Source of the DNA: Siphonodentalium dalli
Lineage: Eukaryota > Mollusca > Scaphopoda > Gadilida > Siphonodentaliidae
DNA: 64,000 bases
Reading direction: 5' to 3'
Assembly (NCBI GenBank): GCA_032622095.1
Contig: CP136067.1
Span: 137,707,990-137,771,989 of the forward strand
Below are positions 1 through 11,700 of this stretch, in pieces. Position 1 is the stretch's first letter, and every line of letters starts with the position of its first letter. The notes below the pieces were generated by a model that saw nothing but the letters and a program-made list of their open reading frames with translations, was not told the DNA's origin and made no database searches. Both the position numbers and the translations under genes were made by a program.

Positions 1-570
1 TTGGGCACCTCGATTATGCATTTCATCTTCTGCAAATTAGGGGATATAGAAACTTCCCAGAAGGGAAAATGTAACTAAAAACAATGTTAATTTGAAAATA
101 GATACTTCACAGAAGATGAGGCATAAGCAGAATGAGGTCTATAGAGAGTGAATTTGGTGATGCTAGCTCACTTTGCGGGATAGCATCATTTAAACTCTTC
201 GCTGCTATGACGTCCGTAACTATTACGGACGTAAAAGTGCACTCCGTGTGCTATATGGTCCGTAGGTACTACGGACCTACTTCAGCACACTAGAAGTAGG
301 CCATTATACATAACTGGAACTCAGAGATAAGTGCATCGGAATAACTGTATCTCTACGTTTCAAAAAGTGTATGATGTCCCACGATTGTGAACGATAATAG
401 CTTTCAGCTGAGTCAGTTGTATGGTTCTTGTGACATTCCTGCTATATTTTCCCATGGAAAATGCCAATAACGTCAACAGCCCAGCACACGACGTCATAAC
501 GTCATTTAGCAGCGAAGAGGTTAATACACCCTCTGGGGGACCTCATTCTGCAAATGACAGACCAAACTCC
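1..570 (+). repeat. Family C element, left end outside the window, split by family F
   Basis: 1-189 carries the family C centre (GATTATGCATTT, GGGGATATAGAAACTTCC) and half of its right palindrome. The other half (CCTCTGGGGGACCTCATTC, then CAAATGACAGAC) resumes at 525-570 after an inserted family F element. Confidence 0.8.
190..524 (-). mobile_element. Family F TTAA element (copy 1) inserted in family C
   Basis: Bounded by TTAA at 190-193 and 521-524. Its ends read ACTCTTCGCTGCTATGACG and, inverted, CCTCTTCGCTGCTAAATGACG. It holds two internal palindromes around ACGTCCGTAAC and GGTCCGTAGGTACTACGGACC. The same family is at 58680-59028 in the other orientation. Confidence 0.85.
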
Positions 571-1016
571 ATACAGCGCCCTCTATGCTATCACTGCGAA
601 ATATCACTGCCACAATGAGTGTACTTTGCAGACGATAAATTTATTTTTACATATCGTCGCGGAACTGTATTTACTTCTAATTAGTCACCTGTTTTGACAA
701 CCAAATATTTTTAAAGTTTGCAATAATGGTAATTCTTTCGGTATTGATAAGAACAATATGAACTGAGCCAGACATAGACAATTTTAATCCTAAAACATAA
801 GAACTAAAAACACGTAAGAATTCCTTACAAATTAATGTCCTTATGGCAGTGGTATCTCAGCGGAGCGATGGGAGATAACTCTGCCTGGAGTTTGATGACA
901 GACAGGCTATTTGCAGGCTTGCTAGGGACAATAGCGTCCAAATTGTCCAGCATATTTAAAATACATGGGCCATGGACACTTGTCAGTTCTCACCAAGGTT
1001 GTACATAATTATATTA
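571..1016. other. Stretch with no recognised gene
   Basis: AT-rich sequence with no exon-like frame flanked by splice sites. I see nothing supportable here. Confidence 0.5.
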
Positions 1017-1176
1017 CAGTAATGCCCTAATTAATCGACTCCTTTAACCACAGCAGAATTATGGGTAATTATGAGCTTTCCGATGAATGGCAACAAGCCA
1101 TATTTCCGACTAAATCCTGAAAAGTTACCCATAATTCTGCTGTGGTTAAAGGAGTCGATTAATTAGGGCATTACTG
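1017..1176. mobile_element. MITE A, centre-deleted copy
   Basis: CAGTAATGCCCTAATTAATC ... GGGCATTACTG with inverted arms; the left arm is shortened at its inner end, so the loop is lopsided. Flanked by TA. Confidence 0.9.
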
Positions 1177-1199
1177 TAGTTATATAATGAAGTATCTAC

Positions 1200-1425
1200 T
1201 ATGTTAGACCAAGTCTTCTCGGCCCACAACAGCTTGGGATATCGGTTGATGCCGTTTTGGACAGAGTACCACCCCGTTGCTCTTCTATAACAGACATAAA
1301 TTCAAAAGACATACGACATGTATAGGAAGCCCAGGCATTAATGTAAACCCCTGCATGTGATTAACAAACTGACATGTGAGTGATTAATCTGTCTTCAAAT
1401 GATATATCATTTACCGTGATAAAAA
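1200..1425. repeat. Diverged repeat Q (copy 1)
   Basis: Shares CCACAACAGCTTGG, TTGCTCTTCTATAAC and TGTGATTAATCTG-like blocks in order with 51655-51900. Both copies sit beside MITE A insertions. Non-coding. Confidence 0.6.
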
Positions 1426-1430
1426 AAAGC

Positions 1431-1885
1431 AAGTCTGCAAATAGCGCGTCTGTCATTTGCAGAATGAGGTCCCCAGAGTGAATTTAGTGACGCTATCCCG
1501 CATAGCAGGCTAGCATAACCAAATTCATCATCTGGGGACCTCATTCTGCTTAGGCCTCATCTTCTGGGAAGTATCTATGGTAACAAATTAACATTGTTTT
1601 TAGTTATGTTTTCCCCATCTGGGAAGTTTCTATATCCCCTAATTTGCAGAAGTTAAATCCATAATCGAGGCGCCCAATGGGTGAACATCACCAACTTCAA
1701 CTGGGGAACTTCAATCTGATCCTAGGTCCTAGGTCTGCCATAGCAGTTGAGGGCCTAAGCAGAATGGGGTCCCCAGAGGGTGAATTTAGTGATGCTAGCC
1801 CGCTATGCGGGGGTAGCGTCACTAAATTCACCCTCTGGGGACCTCATTCTGCAAATGACAGACACGCTATTTGCAGGCTTTGAAA
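1431..1885. mobile_element. Family C element, near full length
   Basis: Outer ends CTGCAAATAGCG and inverted CTATTTGCAGGC, each beside a palindrome built on GAATGAGGTCCCCAGAGGG and GTGAATTTAGTGATGCTA. The central ~180 bp spacer includes TTTTAGTTATGTTTTCCC and GGGAAGTTTCTATATCCCC. Confidence 0.85.
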
Positions 1886-1905
1886 CAGGTAACCAAAGAG
1901 ATGAT

Positions 1906-2562
1906 GATGGAGAGACAGAGGTGATTTCTATAATCGGATGAGGGGATAGAGGAATCATGTGGGGAGACAGAGGTGATTTCTATAATCGGATGAGGGGATA
2001 GAGGAATCATATGGGGAGACAGAGGTGATTTCTATAATCGGATGAGGGGATAGAGGAATCATGTGGGGAGTTGAGAGGATGGATGGAGAGACAGAGGTGA
2101 TTTCTATAATCGGATGAGGGGATAGAGGAATCATGTGGGGAGTTGAGAGGATGGATGGAGAGACAGAGGTGATTTCTATAATCGGATGAGGGGATAGAGG
2201 AATCATGTGGGGAGACAGAGGTGATTTCTATAATCGGATGAGGGGATTGAGGAATCATGTGGGGAGTTGAGAGGATGGATGGAGAGACAGATGTGATTTC
2301 TATAATCGGATGAGGGGATAGAGGAATCATGTGGGGAGTTGAGAGGATGGATGGAGAGACAGAGGTGATTTCTATAATCGGATGAGGGGATAGAGGAATC
2401 ATGTGGGGAGTTGAGAGGATGGATGGAGAGACAGAGGTGATTTCTATAATCGGATGAGGGGATAGAGGAATCATGTGGGGAGTTGAGAGGATGGATGGAG
2501 AGACAGAGGTGATTTCTATAATCGGATGAGGGGATAGAGGAATCATGTGGGGAGTTGAGAAC
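1906..2562. repeat. Minisatellite of 72-bp and 52-bp units (10 copies)
   Basis: The core GTGATTTCTATAATCGGATG recurs at 1921, 1973, 2025, 2097, 2169, 2221, 2293, 2365, 2437 and 2509. Spacing is 52, 52, 72, 72, 52, 72, 72, 72, 72; the 72-bp unit carries an extra GGAGTTGAGAGGATGGAT-type block. It starts about 40 nt downstream of the exon 14 donor. Long antisense open frames through it are an effect of the repeat. Confidence 0.97.
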
Positions 2563-2603
2563 TAGGAAGCAATAATGAAGCAAACATGTACGAGTGAACT
2601 TAC

Positions 2604-2729
2604 CCCGGTGATTTTATCCTTAATGTATATTGCCTGATCCCAGTGCCCATCAATGGTCGCCAGTGTATCTGATCCCATTTTAATCTTGCCAACGACCTTA
2701 TTGGAAGCTTCACCGGAACCGAGGAATGG
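2604..2729 (-). CDS. OSBPL8: ORP5/8 exon 14: ORD, GHWD motif
   Basis: 42 codons: [19 protein letters not shown] then [19 protein letters not shown] and KITG. GHWD is conserved across ORPs and IDGHWD matches ORP8 LEGHWD. Acceptor TTATCAG, donor ACCGGG/GTAAGT, phase 0. Nothing in 1-2600 matches the following ORP8 segment (FWNPTPDIKQW), so later exons lie outside the window. A 72-bp minisatellite starts about 40 nt into the intron. Confidence 0.95.
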
Positions 2730-5700
2730 CTGATAACAGAAAATGTATGTGAAATATATGGATTACTATATTTTGTAAAAGAAATGAAGCTATCGGGTTG
2801 AACAAATTAACTTTCCATGACTGGAGCTTTCTGAAATATATGGGAAGACTCGATTTAATAAGAAAATACATCGGCCTAACAATATTTACCTTGACCTTGT
2901 AAGGCAGTGCATTCTCTTATATAAGTGAGGTTCCCTATGGGAGACTCACATATATGAGAGAATGCACTGGCACATGATCGTTAATGCTGCACCAGCACAG
3001 CTCCCATCATGAGTGGGTTAATGTCAAAGGACGGACCAATAACATAATATGTCCCTTTTTTCAAAGGGCATGTAAAAATATGTCGGTCATACCTGATACC
3101 TGAGTTACTTTTGATGAAACTAGAGGTGTGACTGTCCCAATGGGACTAAGGATGCCCACCCCCCCCATATTTTTAAAACAATAAGATGTTTCACATGTCA
3201 GTAAACATTAAGTTAAAATAATAAAATAACAGATTCCTTTTGCAGGTGTACAACCCTAACCTCTAACCCTAATCCTAAACCTACTGACTGAAAATTGTAG
3301 AAATAAGAGCTCTGACAAAATTATACATGTTGCGAAAAATTTCGAAAAAGGGGAATAACTCCACCAAAAAAAAGTTGGACAGACATCATAATCACAGGTG
3401 CACAGGTTCCCATGTTACTAAATATCTGTGCCAAGTTTTTAAAAAATTGACTTAAAATTGTAGGAATAAAAGCTCGAAAAAAATTAAACATGTTGCGAAA
3501 CTTTCTAAATCGAAAAACAAAAGTCCGACAGATGTCATAATCGCATGTGCACAGGTTCCCATGTGGGTGATGTCTGTGCCAAAATGATTAAAAAACGACT
3601 GAGAAAAACTCCAGACAAATTTGTGTTCACAGATGGACGACGGATGGCGAAACTGATTCCAGTATACCACCCCACAAATTTGTTGTGAGGGGGGGGGGGG
3701 GGGTATAATAAATAAAATGGAGTAAATCAAATAACATTTACAGACATCTGTTTGGAAAGTGATAGCTATAAGCAACTGAAACCAGACCCAGACCTAGCTG
3801 ATGTGGACGTGCTTCGTTGGTGATGCCCTAGAGTCTGCTCAGTACAGTGTACAAACCTTTAGCTTGAATTCCAGGTCACATTTGTATCTTGTTTTTGGAC
3901 AGCTGATAGTCACCTTTCCTCCCAACTCCATAGTGAGGGTGCCGATAAGTATACCTATCAACACAAAGCCACATATAATAAACTCCATAGTGAGGGTGCC
4001 GATAAATATACCTATCAACACAAAGCCACATATAATCAGTGATCGCGCTGGACTGAAAAATCTTGAGGCTAAAAGTTTGGACAAATGAAAATGTTATTGG
4101 CCAAATTAAAAAAAACTTTGGCCAAATTTTAAAAACTTTCAAGTTGGTCAAATTAAATCCTCATTTTCTGAGTGGTTCAGAATTGATGACTAAAATATTT
4201 GTTTTAAACTGTATTTGTTACTCAGAATAAAATCATAATTAAAACAACTTTAAAAAACAAAATATTTTAGGCCAAAAAAAATTAATGAATTGATTCTCAG
4301 GCACCGCCGCTCTCATAAAATAGGGGCCGCCTAACTCTTTTTATTTGAAATCCAAACAACCAACGATCAAATAATTCAAATCGCAGCCGATTCGCGTTCA
4401 AGTGGCGAGTTCTCCGTTTGCGGAAGTGTCGGAATTTGCTATTTCCGGTTTACGCTTTTAGCACGTGGTAATGTAATAATTACGACAGGAATACCACTTC
4501 GAAACGAACTACGGCGAGTTATGGCAGTACGCTGCTGGGGAGATGATAGGCCTCGGTATTTACGCAAAAAACATGATTAAATAAAGCGAACTAATGTCAT
4601 TCATTAAAGCAGGTTGCATTATTTACAGTTATTTATAAGTTCACAAACAAACGAGTCGTGCCGTTTCTTCACCGGCAAATTCCGTGATTTGAAAAAACAC
4701 GATGTTGTTGACAGCACCCTATCGTTCGCGAAGAATTTCTCCAGAGTGTTTTACCAGTGAAATGTTTGCTCAGTAAACTTTTCTCCAAACTCTCTCTGAA
4801 AGACCACCAGTTTCAAACATTTGACCCAGCTCAGCCCAAGGACATCCAAGCACTCTATGACCAATTAAAAACAATTGATGATTCGATTGATGGATCTGAA
4901 AGTACTACTAGTGCTCAATTCAAATCCAAGCTGGTTTGCACAAATTTATTGAGCATTGCTGCACCTTGAAACATTATACTTTCACAATTAAAAAGTGTGG
5001 TGACTCAAGTTGCGATATTTGCAAAGCATGTCGCTTGCCAACAGAAACATTCTCAGAGCTTCATGCATTACCAGACCCAGTACCAGAACCAGACGAGGAA
5101 CATTACAAATCATTTAATGAGCTGTATGGAAAAGAGACATCAGAAATGTATAGACCCTCCCTTGTTACCAAGACAAAAATTTCTCACTGTATTCCATTCA
5201 CACCGTCAGCACAGACTGCGAATAATGTCAAACGAGTTTTGAAGTGCACTGAATGTAGAGTGAGTGGTTTGGGTGGCTAGCCCGGGATTCTCGAAAGGGC
5301 CGAGAGGCACCTCTCCTTAATCCCTATGCACTGAATGTGATAAATCCAGGTTGCTTTATGGTGACAAGAACTCGAACTTTATGACTATTCATGTGGTTCC
5401 ACACTTAAAGAGCTCATGCACCCAAAAGCACCTACAATAAACCGCATTCTTGAGAGGGTGTATGTTCAACAGAACTTTAAATGCTCTGACCAAATCGAAA
5501 TTCCATATTTCAGCTGTAAATCCTTCCCAGACATCTGCATAAAATGTGGTGGAATGGAAGATTTGGACAAGGTTGATGGTTGCCATCCACAGTGTAAGAC
5601 GTGTCTTGAAAAATTTCAGACAGTGCTATCTCGTAGGCGCAACTTCTCTAGTGAGAAACAGGAGAAGTTGAAAGCTAAACGAAACAAGGCAAAATGAGCA

Positions 5701-8700
5701 TGTCTGCAATTTCCCAAGACGCATTTAAACAGTGTGAATGGCAAACATCAGTTTAATACCTCACTATATTTAATATAATCATTCCATTTTCCGTCCTTTC
5801 ATTTGCTTAGCTTTAAGAGGAACAACCTCGATGTTATTTTAGAAGTAGGATACTTCAATGCATATATTTTATTTTATACACTTTTCCAGTTTTATTTCAC
5901 TACTAGTCTGTTGTTTTGTTTTGTTTATTGGTTCGCAGTTTCAATTATAATGATTCCACAATTAATTGAGCCTTCTGGTCTTGATTTCGGGGATCCCAGA
6001 TGTATGTCTGAACTGGCCGCTGGAAATAAAAAATAAAAATAAAAACCGCCCTCCCTCATTCATTTGAAAAAAAAATTGCCTGAGAATCAATTAATTAAAT
6101 TTTTTTGGCCTTACAAACATAATTATAGGTCGCTAACTAATAAAGTAATGAGCTGTCATTGCTATTTTCGCGGAGATAAAAAAAGTTGCTTATTATCGTG
6201 ATAATAGATACAGTACCTTTACAGTGTGCATAGGGCATATTAATGAAGTAGTCTTCCCCACGACTCAGTAACGTCAGTTTTCCTGTACCATTTGGAATCG
6301 CTGAGAGTGAATTACCTAAAAAAAATAATCAAAATTGTATTCCTGTTACATGTTCTCGTTTTTTTCTCGTAAAACACTTCAATTTATATTCTAGTAAATG
6401 AAAATAAAATATAGTTTAGAATCAATCTTTTGAAAGACATTTATCAAAGTGACATGTGTAACATGATATCGTGAAATAAGACCAATGAAGCGCATGGCTG
6501 ACAATAGTGCTTTCTCGCTTCTAGATGTGGAATACTTTATTTCGATCATAAAGATTTGGTATAAACGACATGAAAAATTATATATTTTATGCTTTTATGA
6601 CTAAAATACCCAACAGATCATTATAGCACTGAGTGATTGTGATGATTTTGTTTTTAAAATATAATATTTCAAAACACAAATTTTGCCTTTTTCTCTTAAG
6701 CGGGCAAATAGTTAGTCATAAAACTTCATACTGGAATGAATTTCAATGTGCGAGATTCCACATCGTCCATATTCCCTATTTGTCTGAAAAGACTCCTAAA
6801 ACTTTCAATACCAATTTTCTTGGAAAATTGAATATGGCACTTATGACATTATAGCCCTCATGTGACGATATGTTTATTCTGCATTTTGGGGGGGGGGTGT
6901 GGGGGGGGGAAATGGCAGAATGTTCTGTACTTTGTGTTGGAATTTTTGCCAGAGGATGAATAATATCTGCACAGACAGACAGAAGACCATTACATTTCCA
7001 GATAAATAAAGAAGGATAACTCTGGAGCAGAACATGTGAACGCTCAGTTTAGAGAGTTGGTAAAGGATGAATTTTTTTTTTTTTTATTATTTTCTAAAGC
7101 CATTCCTTGCCCAAGTTATAAGCTGAAATGTTCTTTTGGACACAAAATTTACAAATTTCCAAGTCAAACACGGGCCATCACTCTGGTAAAAATTAATGGC
7201 CGAAACCATAGTATGTGGATATCCTTTCCCCCAACCTGTGCAATCACCATGCCAAAGGACAACAAAATCCAATAATAAAGACATCCACAGCATAATGTTT
7301 GTTATGGACGTGTTGACGCATTTTACACTAAACTCCAGAAAAGGGCCATAACTCTGGGAAAAAAAGTGCGGATAAACATGCACTGTGGAGATCCTTTCTG
7401 CAATGCTGGTCTACCGTCATACCAAAGGACGTCCAAATTGGATTATCGATACTTGAGCTGTGTTGTGAAATGCTATGGACTGACAAGCGGATGGTATGAC
7501 AGACGGACGGACAAAGGTCTCCACTATATCGCCCCGAATCTTCCTTCAGAGGTTTGGGGGCATAATAATAGCAATTGTGACCATCTCAGTCATTCAAAAC
7601 CACAATAATCATTATTATACTCACCATAAAATTTAGATTTAATAAGGACACTACCATTAATACAGTAACCATCCCGTCTGTTTGTGATGTAGAATGCAGA
7701 AACTGGTGGATGGTGAGATATCTGTAAAAAGATTTCTTATTTATTTTTTCAATATCAAACAACTTATCCAAATTTATTGGTATCTACAAAGTGCACATGA
7801 GGAAAAAACAAATGAAATAATTTCATTGATATAATAAGTTAAAGTTAAAATCTTAAATTTTGTCATCAGCAGTGACAGATTAAGTGGCAGCTGGAGTTCT
7901 GACTTTTGAAAAAAAAATTGCAACAACACCGCGTTAAGATCGGAATGGAACAATGAGATGTCACTCAACTCAGATCAATCTTGAAAATCAGTCCCGACCT
8001 TCACCCATGTCGCGGTTCTAACCTGCACCAACTTTATCTAGCCCAAACTGCAACGATCTTATCCATGACCGAACCATCTCGGCTATGGGGACATCCTTAA
8101 AAAGGAAGGCCTTTCACCGAGAGTTTAGCTGTGTATTAGTCTGAACATTTATTCGAATTGTTACAGTGTCACACTTCGAAAACATGGTCACACAGGACAT
8201 AATCTACTGTTATTAGACAAGCACAATGCACTTCCTCAGAAATTTCTATGAATAAACACTTTCTATACTAAATATTCATTAAATATTATTATCCCTCCAA
8301 TAAATATGACTCATTCTCCACTTTGTATTATCAGTCGTCCGCTCATTTTTCCTGAACACCCCTCCAGATCAATAATATAACATTCCAATGTATACATTTA
8401 TAACTGAATGGGTGACTCAATTTGGTATAGAAAGTGTTAAGATGGCATACAACTGTCATCTATAAAAGCTACTTATCCCGCTGTATAATACATGTGACTT
8501 CCTTGTACCCACCTGTTCAGCTATATAAAACGTCCGACTGTCGCTGCCAGGTTGTTTCCAGTAACACCTGAAATGTTCCCCTATGATTGGGTTGTAAGGC
8601 TTTTTCAGACCCTGGAATGAAGAAAGTATCACATGATTATCACTTGCAAGTACACAATGAACCTGGATATATATTTATTACATGATCCTACCCTTATTCC

Positions 8701-11700
8701 ATTCAAAAACCCATTTTATAAATTGTGATATTAAACGTTGGTTTAATAATAGGAAATAGTGCCAGGTGACCTTTGACTTCCGGTTTGTTGTCTGTTTACA
8801 TTCCGTACGCTACGTCTCAAAATACTATGGCTTCCAATAATTTTCCAACAAACTATAATGAATGAAGAGCTTGAAAAGTTATGTCATTAAATATACGCCA
8901 TTAAATACGCCAAAGAATCTTTATTTATCTGTGACTATTTCTTAATGCGGGCAAACAAAAGCACAGTTACTTGAAATGTCATTGCGTGCATTATAGAAGC
9001 CGATATTAGTTTCGCGTCCAAGTTGTTGATTTACGTATGTTTTGTCGAGGTTTTGGATCATGTAATAAATAGAATCTACAACTCATCCCCAGTTTATAGC
9101 AGAATTTACAAAACTCATCCAGTAAATTAGGTTTGGACCTCACCAAAGGCTCGAGTTGTATATCCTCTATATATCAGAATGATTGTTTTGAAACGATGAG
9201 ATTCCACATGATTAAACCATTATTTGTTAACATTTGCTCAATGATTGGAGATACTGTGGTAAGCAACTTTTATTAAAAAAAATATTGAAATTGGTTCATA
9301 TTTGTTTGAGTAATCAAGTCGGACGGTCGGACAATGGACAGATGCAGTCAATCCAGTAAATACCCCTCCCCATTCTCTTCACGAGTGGGGTTATAGTGAC
9401 ATAATCAGCACAACTTTATGGAGCAAACTTTATGGATGCGATGGAAGAATTTAAATATAATTACGAAGTTACCTTTGGCTTCTTATAAAACCCGGAGAGA
9501 TACCATTTTGCCACGGCTTTTATTCTGTTGAAGGGATCTTCCTTAAGAACAGCCCTGTTGAAATAAAACAGAATTAAATATGAAGGATGGAAACCAGAGA
9601 AAACAGAGGAGTTATGTGGAAAATTCTGAGATCATAGGATCATAGGACTTGATACCAAATTATTTGTAATACGACTAACTGCTCTTCTATGAATCAATTG
9701 AATGCCCTCATAGTAGTGAACATCCATACCAAATTCCATTGAGATCCGAGTACTACTGTTCAAGTTATGACATGAACAGACATCGGATGGACCAGAAAGC
9801 CATTATTTCCAGATTAACAAAGATGAATAACTCTTAGAATGGAAAACCTGACCAAAATGGTTGAACCATCCATTTAATGCCCTCATAGTAGTGAACATCC
9901 ATACCAAATTTCATTGAGATCCAAGCACTACTGTTCAAGTGATGACATGAACAGACATCGGATGGACGTATGCACTGATATACAGACAAATGGACATACA
10001 GATGCACGGACAGACAGACAGGTGCAAAACAGTGCAACCCCCTTTATATTATTAGTCTGTTGCTGATATACCGAAAGCCTGTTCTATATTTCTAGGCCGG
10101 TATTTAGAAAGTAGGTCGTTTAGAAGGTCAATTAATCACCAACTATTGTTACAATCTTAAAGTTCCCTGCAAATGAATGAATGAGAATGCTATGATGTCT
10201 GCACTTGTGTTATCAAGCACCCAACCAAATGAAGAACAGACCACTGCAATCAGGACTGAATAGTTTAATTAACCCTTTGAGTGCCAGGGGCCGATCTCAT
10301 CGGCCCTAAACCTACAAAATAAGACTGTTAAAGAATATAAGAATAAATTATTAAAATTGTAAAAAAAAAAAAAAAAAAAAAATTGTTAGGCCAATGCATT
10401 CTCTTATATATGCGAGGCGACCTATGGTCGACTCGCATATATAAGAGAATGCATTGGCACAGGGTATATGGGTTGATACAAAAATCGACCTGGCACTCAA
10501 AGGGTTAAAGTTATGCTAGAACATACTCCTTGATGAGGTCTGCATGGTAGTAGTAGTCCGCTAATTTCTCCAGCAAACTCCGCGGCTCAAGGATAAATGT
10601 CGGCAGCACCACTTTTGACAGATCCATGCCTGGACGCACCTGAAATGGATGTAGGGATTATATTTCATAGCATGAAGTAAGCTCAAAGTAAGGCCAAACA
10701 GGGGCAATGCCAATGACCCGGACTGTATGTTCAATATTGGCTATATTTAGAGAGAAAATTAAGTTATAGTGGGGCATTTCTCTCAGTTTAACCTCAGTTC
10801 ATAACTCTGGCAAATGCCATAACTGGGAAAAGTGCAGACAAAACAAACCCCAGGTCATAACTCTGGCAAAGGGCCATAACTCTGGAAAAAAGTGTGGACA
10901 AAACCTGCAATATGAAGGACGGACAGAGGTCTCCACTATATACCCCCGAATCCTCAATGTACATATTTCCAAGTCAAATAAGGGCCGTAACCCGGTATAG
11001 GGCCGTAACCCGGTAATCCGGTAAAAATTAATGGAGGAAAACCCTAGTATGTGGGTATCCTTTCCATCAACGAATGCTATCACCATGCCAAAAGGACAAC
11101 AAAATCTTATAATTACCACCCGAGTTACAAGCTGAAATGTTCTTTCAGACACAAAATTCACAAATTTCCAGCTTTGACAGCTCAAATGACATGGAATATC
11201 CATCACGTATAATATCAATCTTAGTTAAACTTATTATCTGAACATTTCCCACAGATGAATAGGATTCCTTCTGCGCTTTCTATTGTCTGCTGATATTTCC
11301 TAAACATCCCTCTCAATGAATAATAGACCATTCCAATGTATACTTTATAACTGAATGGGAGAATCTATTTAGTAAAGAAAGGGTTAAAGACATATTATGC
11401 ACTTGTTCGAGTGCGTGAAACTAATAAGTTAGTACTCATATGCTGTGCCAACTGTGGGAATGTAGCATTCTACTAATATTGCCGAAAATCTTAAAGAAAT
11501 CAACCATACCATTCCATAGATACAATATTTTCCTAAATAAGTAAAATATATATCTCCTAGAAGTATCTTGCCCACTGAACTATATGGTATATTATCCCAA
11601 GTAGGAGGGGTTAACTCTCCGAGTTGAAAAAAACGTACGAAATTCTATGGTACATATCCTCTGTCATGTTCATGACCCGTGTAATCACGTGATTTCTGAC

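Larger units (their letters stand above)
4270..6110 (+). mobile_element. 1841-bp DNA transposon with 34-bp inverted ends and TTA duplication
   Basis: Left end GGCCAAAAAAAATTAATG, continuing AATTGATTCTCAGGCA; the right end (6077-6110) is its reverse complement with two mismatches in 34. TTA at 4267-4269 and 6111-6113 flanks both ends. TWA duplications and GG-starting ends suit the PIF/Harbinger superfamily (established knowledge), but I see no transposase, so the class is inference. Cargo is the decayed Cys-rich gene at 4757-5697. It lies in the intron between exons 12 and 13, opposite in strand to the host gene. Confidence 0.8.

Noticed and set aside
1955-2583. Long minus-strand open frames of repeated Pro/Ser/His/Ile-rich peptides
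   Set aside because: They are the minisatellite read in three frames with identical unit lengths. No splice or start context, and similar repeats appear in all frames.
3251-3292. Interstitial telomere
   Set aside because: Only about five degenerate units; too short to support more than a passing note.
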